Origin: Novosphingobium sp. AAP83
GTDB lineage: Bacteria; Pseudomonadota; Alphaproteobacteria; Sphingomonadales; Sphingomonadaceae
Reading direction: 5' to 3'
NCBI RefSeq assembly: GCF_001295795.1
Contig: NZ_LJHY01000016.1
Coordinates: 372,001 to 436,000 of the forward strand
Length of the DNA: 64,000 nt
The notes below the pieces were generated by a model. That model did not search any database. It worked only from the letters and a program-made list of their open reading frames with translations, and was not told the DNA's origin. The number at the start of each line of letters is the position of its first letter. Position 1 is the stretch's first letter. Of this stretch, positions 59,806 through 64,000 are shown piece after piece. The position numbers were made by a program, and so were the translations under genes.

Positions 59806-60297
59806 CTATGGCGATGGCGCCATTGGCAGCCACACCCGTCCTACATCCGCCCAACCTCTCTGGCGCGCAGGAGCTATGGGGTTCCCCGCAGAGACGCGGA
59901 GAAGAAGTGGGGGCGCGGAGGGCGGGTATTTGATGGCGAAGCCATTTTCGTGCTCTGGCCATGGCTGCGGCTACATGGTTGGATTTCGGGGAGGCCTTGT
60001 GGCCAGGGGGTTTGCATCTCAGCGTCTCAACTTCTTCCCTGCGCCTCTGCGTGAAACCTGAACCGCTTTGTAGAGTGTTTTCGCCCTCCCCTTTCGACAG
60101 GACCGGAACGAACGGGCGTGGCCCGGTTTCGTGCAGGCGCTTGGCGCCTTCCACAAAAAAATTGGCGTATTTGGTGATTGTTATGCGGTTGCGGTTTGAC
60201 ATACCCGCAAACCGGTGCCATTCGCGCCCTCGTCGTCACCCCACAAGAGGGTGAGCAGACACCCAAGGTTCACCGGAAATGGCGGACCTCTCCCGGT
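59806..60297. other. Noncoding gap with imperfect inverted repeat
   Basis: About 490 bases without a gene. Arms 59887-59908 and 60029-60051 are an imperfect inverted repeat (19 of 22 positions) of a CGCAGAG-CGC-AGAAGAAG type repeat, enclosing about 120 bases. Nothing else recognisable before tRNA-Pro. Confidence 0.55.
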
Positions 60298-60374
<77 letters not shown>

Positions 60375-60471
60375 CTTTCTTTTCCATTATATCATACTTG
60401 TGCGGGCCACAGGTTCATTGGGCGGGCTTGTCGTAGGCACGGCCTTTGCCCATGCAGCGCGGGCGCGTGTC

Positions 60472-60927
60472 CTACCCCCACCATTCTTCCAGCATGGGGG
60501 CGATTTCCTTGCCGACGAGTTCGATGACAGGGCCGTTTTCGCGGCGGATATAGGCCATGGAGCCATAGCGGTGGCGGGGTGAGGCTCCGGCGATGAGCAC
60601 TTGCCAGCCCTGCGCGCACAACAGATCAAGCGCATCGCCGACGTTATCGACCCAGACGCCGATATGCGAATTGTCGCCTGTGCGAAGGACATCATAGGGT
60701 GTGCCCTTGGGCGTTTCGACCAGTTCGAAGCGGATCGGGCCGGGGCGGGAATAGGCGACGCGGAGCCATGCTTCGCCGCGCCCGCCCTCGGGTGTCCACA
60801 CGCGCAAGGGATCAAACGCGCGGATCGGCGACCATGTGACGCCGGTGGCGCAGGTGATATCTGCCATGGCATCTTCAAGATTATCGACAATGGTGCCGTG
60901 GTGGAAGATACCGGACAGGATATCCAT
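60472..60927 (-). CDS. VOC (glyoxalase/dioxygenase fold) family protein
   Basis: A 151-residue vicinal-oxygen-chelate fold protein (MDILSGIFHHGTIVDNLEDA, PIRFELVETPKGTPYDVLRT, SHIGVWVDNVGDALDLL, NGPVIELVG). Metal-ligand-like H9/H10, E (FELVE) and H in SHIGVW are visible. It is divergent from the Rieske operon and may act in the same catabolic pathway; the reaction is unknown. Confidence 0.85.
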   Translation of the reverse strand: MDILSGIFHHGTIVDNLEDAMADITCATGVTWSPIRAFDPLRVWTPEGGRGEAWLRVAYSRPGPIRFELVETPKGTPYDVLRTGDNSHIGVWVDNVGDALDLLCAQGWQVLIAGASPRHRYGSMAYIRRENGPVIELVGKEIAPMLEEWWG

Positions 60928-61064
60928 GGTGCTTTATCATCCCGAATGTTGCGCCAGATAGGGCTGGATGAGCGCTTTGATGCATAACGCCAATCCGTGC
61001 TTTACAAGCATACATGTATGTTTTTATTGTAGCGGCACAAGCACCAAATTCTGAGGAGAGCACC

Positions 61065-62291
61065 ATGCTGGATCAGGCCATAAGCCAGGGTCATAAAGCC
61101 GATCTGGATCGCATGGCGTGGGAGCGCGACCGCAAGGACCCGCCCGAGGGCTTTCCGGCGCTGCCATCGATCCCGGCGGCGCGCTATGTCGATGCCGATT
61201 TCCTGAGCCTTGAGCAGCGCGAGATGTGGAGCAAGGCCTGGCTTTATGCCGGGCATACCGATCAGGTGGCCGAACCGGGATCATGGTTTCTGACGCGCAA
61301 CACCGGCAGTCCGGTGATTGTGGTGCGCACATTGTCGGGCGAGATCAGGGCGTTTTACAACACCTGCAAGCATCGCGGTGCGCCATTGGTGAAAGAGGAT
61401 GCGGGCAGCGCGCGCGGGTTTGTCTGCGGCTATCATGGGTGGAGCTATACACTGGACGGCAAGCTGACGGCGGTGCGCGACAAGCGCGACTTTCCCGATT
61501 TCGATATGGCGTGCCATTCGCTGTCATCGGTGCGGTGCGAGCTGCTGGGATCGCTGATCTTCATCAATGGTGATCCCGATGCCCAACCGCTGATCGAGCA
61601 TATCGGTCCGATGGCAGGCGCACTGGAGGAATTGCAACTGGCGACGCTGAAGCTGGTCGATAGCCGCGAGTATGAAGTTGATTGCAATGTCAAAGTGCTG
61701 CTCGATGCATTCCTTGAGGTGTACCACCTGAAATCGATCCACGAAAACACGGTGGACCGGTTTCTGGATCACCGCGCGATGATCGTGACGCTGTGGCCCC
61801 ACGGGCACAGCCGGATGGTAACACCCAACCGCCGCGAAGGCTGGGTAGACCCCGGCACCAAGGGGATGCCCGAAATTCCCACGGTTTCGGAATTCACCGC
61901 GACCAACAACATCAGCTATCACATCTATCCCAACTTTGTGATGCCGCCTGCGCCCACGGGAATTCCGCTGTTGCAGTTCTGGCCGCTGGGGCCGCGCCGC
62001 ACGCGGGTTGTATCAAGCTGGGTGGCGCCCGATCATGATGCGGCCAACCCCAACCCGCTGTGGGAAACCCGCATCAAGAACTGGGAGCGGATCTTGTATG
62101 AAGACCTGCAATTTGCGCCGCAGATTCAGGAATCGCTCGAAGGTCCGGGCTTCCAAGGCATGTCGCTGAATTATCAGGAGCGGCGGATTTACCACTGGCA
62201 CGAGGAGCTTGACCGCCGCATCGGGATTGACCGGGTGCCGCAGGCTGCGCGGGTAGAGCCGGTGCTTGCCCCGTTTGTCGATCACGATTGA
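61065..62291 (+). CDS. Rieske-type aromatic-ring hydroxylating oxygenase, alpha-subunit-like
   Basis: A 408-residue oxygenase component. The Rieske [2Fe-2S] site is C101-x-H103 and C121-x2-H124 (17 residues between), and the mononuclear iron ligands are H221, H226 and probably D347, with D214 in DAFLEVYHLKSIHENT as the electron bridge. It activates O2 to hydroxylate or demethylate an aromatic, terpenoid or steroid-like substrate. ATG 61065 follows GAGGAGAG. No beta subunit or reductase is adjacent, so it is a homo-oligomeric type. First gene of a catabolic operon. Confidence 0.9.
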   Translation: MLDQAISQGHKADLDRMAWERDRKDPPEGFPALPSIPAARYVDADFLSLEQREMWSKAWLYAGHTDQVAEPGSWFLTRNTGSPVIVVRTLSGEIRAFYNTCKHRGAPLVKEDAGSARGFVCGYHGWSYTLDGKLTAVRDKRDFPDFDMACHSLSSVRCELLGSLIFINGDPDAQPLIEHIGPMAGALEELQLATLKLVDSREYEVDCNVKVLLDAFLEVYHLKSIHENTVDRFLDHRAMIVTLWPHGHSRMVTPNRREGWVDPGTKGMPEIPTVSEFTATNNISYHIYPNFVMPPAPTGIPLLQFWPLGPRRTRVVSSWVAPDHDAANPNPLWETRIKNWERILYEDLQFAPQIQESLEGPGFQGMSLNYQERRIYHWHEELDRRIGIDRVPQAARVEPVLAPFVDHD

Positions 62292-63100
62292 AGCCGGTGG
62301 CAACGCTGGACGGAAAAGTGGCCGTGGTGATTGGCGCTGCCAATCGCGACAACATGGGCCAGGTCATTGCGCGGCGGCTGGCAGCCGAGGGCGCGCAAGT
62401 GGTTGTGGCGGGCCGCGCGCCCGAGGCGCTGGAGGCATTGGCCGAAGAGATCGGCGGGCTGGCGGTGGCCGGTTGCGACATTTCCAGCGAGGAGGATCTG
62501 GCGCGGCTGACGGCGGCGGCAGTGGCGCGGTTTGGCGGGCTGGATATTGCGGTAAACGCCACCGGCTGGGGCTTGCTTAAACCGTTTCTGGAGACGAGCA
62601 AGGCCGAGATCGAGCAGATGGTGGCGCTGCAAATGACCGGCGCGATGCTGTTTTATCAGGCCATGCTGCGCGCAATGCGCGATGGCGGATCATTGATCCA
62701 GATATCATCGGCCACCGCCACGGTGATGCTGGAGGACCATGCCGCCTATATGGGCACGAAGGCAGGGGCCGATCACGTGATCCGCTGCATTGCCAATGAA
62801 TTCGGCAGCCGGGGCATCAGGGCGAACTCGGTCGCGCCGGGCTTTACCGTGACGCCAATGACCGCGCGGGCGAGTGCGACGCCCGGATTGATGGAGGCCT
62901 TTGCCAAGGAATATCCGCTGGGCCGCGTGGGCACGAGCGAGGATGTGGCAGAGGCGGTGGTATGGCTGGCCAATGATGCTTGTTTCATGACAGGGCAAGT
63001 CCTGCAAGTGAACGGCGGGCTGACCTTGCGCCGCAATCCGACCAATGCCGAGATCGGTGCATCGGTCCGTGCTGCAAGGGCGGCGGCGGCTCTCGCGTGA
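62288..63100 (+). CDS. Short-chain dehydrogenase/reductase
   Basis: A 270-residue NAD(P)-dependent SDR. Start TTG 62288 overlaps the oxygenase stop; GTG 62297 is an alternative. Cofactor site VVIGAANRDNMGQVIARRL, catalytic Ser in IQISSATATV and YxxxK in AAYMGTKAGADHV. Probable role: oxidising or reducing an intermediate after the oxygenase. Confidence 0.88.
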   Translation: MKPVATLDGKVAVVIGAANRDNMGQVIARRLAAEGAQVVVAGRAPEALEALAEEIGGLAVAGCDISSEEDLARLTAAAVARFGGLDIAVNATGWGLLKPFLETSKAEIEQMVALQMTGAMLFYQAMLRAMRDGGSLIQISSATATVMLEDHAAYMGTKAGADHVIRCIANEFGSRGIRANSVAPGFTVTPMTARASATPGLMEAFAKEYPLGRVGTSEDVAEAVVWLANDACFMTGQVLQVNGGLTLRRNPTNAEIGASVRAARAAAALA

Positions 63101-63993
63101 CCAATCCTTTCCCGGACGATCCCGATCTTGAACGCCAAGCGGCGTATCAATTTGACTCTGCCGGACCTGACCGGTTCCAATCGCGGCCCTTGCCCAGCGG
63201 GCTGTTGCGTCTGTACGGCGGGATGATCGTTTCGCAGGCCTTGGCCGCGATGCAGATGACCGTGCCCGACGACAAGCATGTTCATGCCATGCACCTGTTC
63301 TACCAACGCGCCGGGTTGACCAACCGCGCCTTGCACTTTGCGGTGGAACGCGACACCGATGGCCGCAGCTTTGCCCAGCGGCGCGTGGCGGTGACGCAAG
63401 AGGGGCAGCCCGTTGCCTATGCAATGGCATCGTTCCAGATGCCCGAAGCAGGCGGCGTGCATCAGGATGCCATGCCCGATGTGGCAGGGCCGGAGGGGCT
63501 GGAGCCGCTGCCATCGATCATGGCGCGCCGGCTGGACGATGTGCCGCTGCGCCACCGTCCGTTCTGGTGCCGCCGCCAGCAGTTTGAATGGCGGCCGGTG
63601 GAGGCGTTTTTCATCGGCGAGGCGGCCGTGCGCCCTGCCCCGCGCCACTTCTGGTTTCGCGCCAATGCTGCGGTCGAAGGATCGCCGCAAGTGCATCAGC
63701 GGTTGCTGGCCTATGCCAGCGATACGCATATCATGCAGACGGCACTGCGGCCTTTAGGGCTGTGCTGGACGGATGACCATTTGCAGACATCCAGCCTTGA
63801 TCACGCGATCTGGTTCCACGGAACCTTTCGCGTGGACGAATGGCTGCTCTACGCACTGGATAGTCCGGTGTCATCGGGCGCAAGGGTGCTGGGCACGGGC
63901 AAAGTGTTCAGGCAGGATGGCACGCTGGTGGCAACGGTTGTGCAGCAGGGGCTGGCGCGGTTGCTGGACCGGAAGTGCGAAGGGAAGATCTGA
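63097..63993 (+). CDS. Acyl-CoA thioesterase II (TesB-like)
   Basis: A 298-residue double hotdog thioesterase. Start GTG 63097 overlaps the SDR stop. The N-terminal LYGGMIVSQALAAMQMTV and C-terminal SLDHAIWFHGTFRVDEWLLY match TesB; a conserved Asp (LDHAIWFH), Thr/Ser (DSPVSSGAR) and Gln (TVVQQGLAR) are present. It would hydrolyse a CoA-thioester, suggesting the pathway passes through acyl-CoA intermediates. The in-frame region from 62980 overlaps the SDR and is excluded. Confidence 0.88.
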   Translation: MTNPFPDDPDLERQAAYQFDSAGPDRFQSRPLPSGLLRLYGGMIVSQALAAMQMTVPDDKHVHAMHLFYQRAGLTNRALHFAVERDTDGRSFAQRRVAVTQEGQPVAYAMASFQMPEAGGVHQDAMPDVAGPEGLEPLPSIMARRLDDVPLRHRPFWCRRQQFEWRPVEAFFIGEAAVRPAPRHFWFRANAAVEGSPQVHQRLLAYASDTHIMQTALRPLGLCWTDDHLQTSSLDHAIWFHGTFRVDEWLLYALDSPVSSGARVLGTGKVFRQDGTLVATVVQQGLARLLDRKCEGKI

Positions 63994-64000
63994 TGGAAGT
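63993..64000 (+). CDS. Start of a further gene, truncated by the window edge
   Basis: ATGGAAGT begins at 63993, its A being the last base of the TesB stop TGA, the same one-base coupling seen earlier in this operon. Only eight bases are visible, so the product cannot be told. Confidence 0.35.

Overview
The window is 64 kb of GC-rich chromosome from an alphaproteobacterium, most likely a sphingomonad (Novosphingobium/Sphingobium-like). The basis is accD-folC gene order, a SapC-family protein, a CpdR-type regulator, an alphaproteobacterial direct-repeat SOS box at recA, a SuhB/alpha-r8-like small RNA and frequent weak Shine-Dalgarno sites. All product names come from reading the translations against family knowledge; no database search was run. 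I see no CRISPR array, insertion sequence, prophage, rRNA or plasmid-type origin.

Positions 1-24.4 kb are a housekeeping mosaic: accD (3' end), folC, an AmpG-like permease, an RluB-type pseudouridine synthase overlapping rsmD, an MHS-type transporter, UvrD helicase, a DEAD-box RNA helicase, a secreted small protein, an FAD 2-hydroxyacid dehydrogenase, sapC, a small RNA gene, an N-formylglutamate amidohydrolase, cpdR, tRNA-Val(GAC), an enoyl-CoA hydratase, icd, a Kef/CPA2 antiporter, alaS, a methyltransferase and recA. Several convergent junctions hold near-perfect palindromes.

Positions 24.6-43.8 kb, all on the minus strand, are gdhA, an SRPBCC protein and then (reading 5' to 3' from 43.8 kb) the fused str-S10-spc ribosomal superoperon: rpsL-rpsG-fusA-tuf-rpsJ-rplC-rplD-rplW-rplB-rpsS-rplV-rpsC-rplP-rpmC-rpsQ-rplN-rplX-rplE-rpsN-rpsH-rplF-rplR-rpsE-rpmD-rplO-secY-adk. 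The 58-residue rpmD gene is intact. rpsM, rpsK, rpoA and rplQ do not follow adk here. A terminator-like hairpin splits rpmD from rplO, and rpsJ and rplC are separated by a structured 330-base leader.

Positions 44.5-53.3 kb are accessory. First comes a tight three-gene cassette (minus strand) encoding a small helical protein, a peptidoglycan-binding/pesticin-fold muramidase without signal peptide, and an unknown partner; this is the best candidate for an undescribed system. Then come orphan proteins, a winged-helix regulator with a candidate operator, a LuxR-type HTH protein with a C-terminal membrane anchor, and a divergent histidine kinase/response regulator pair.

Positions 53.3-64 kb hold a complete RND tripartite efflux operon (minus strand), the HU gene, tRNA-Pro(TGG), a VOC protein, and the start of a translationally coupled catabolic operon: an alpha-only Rieske oxygenase, an SDR, a TesB-type thioesterase and a further gene cut by the window edge.
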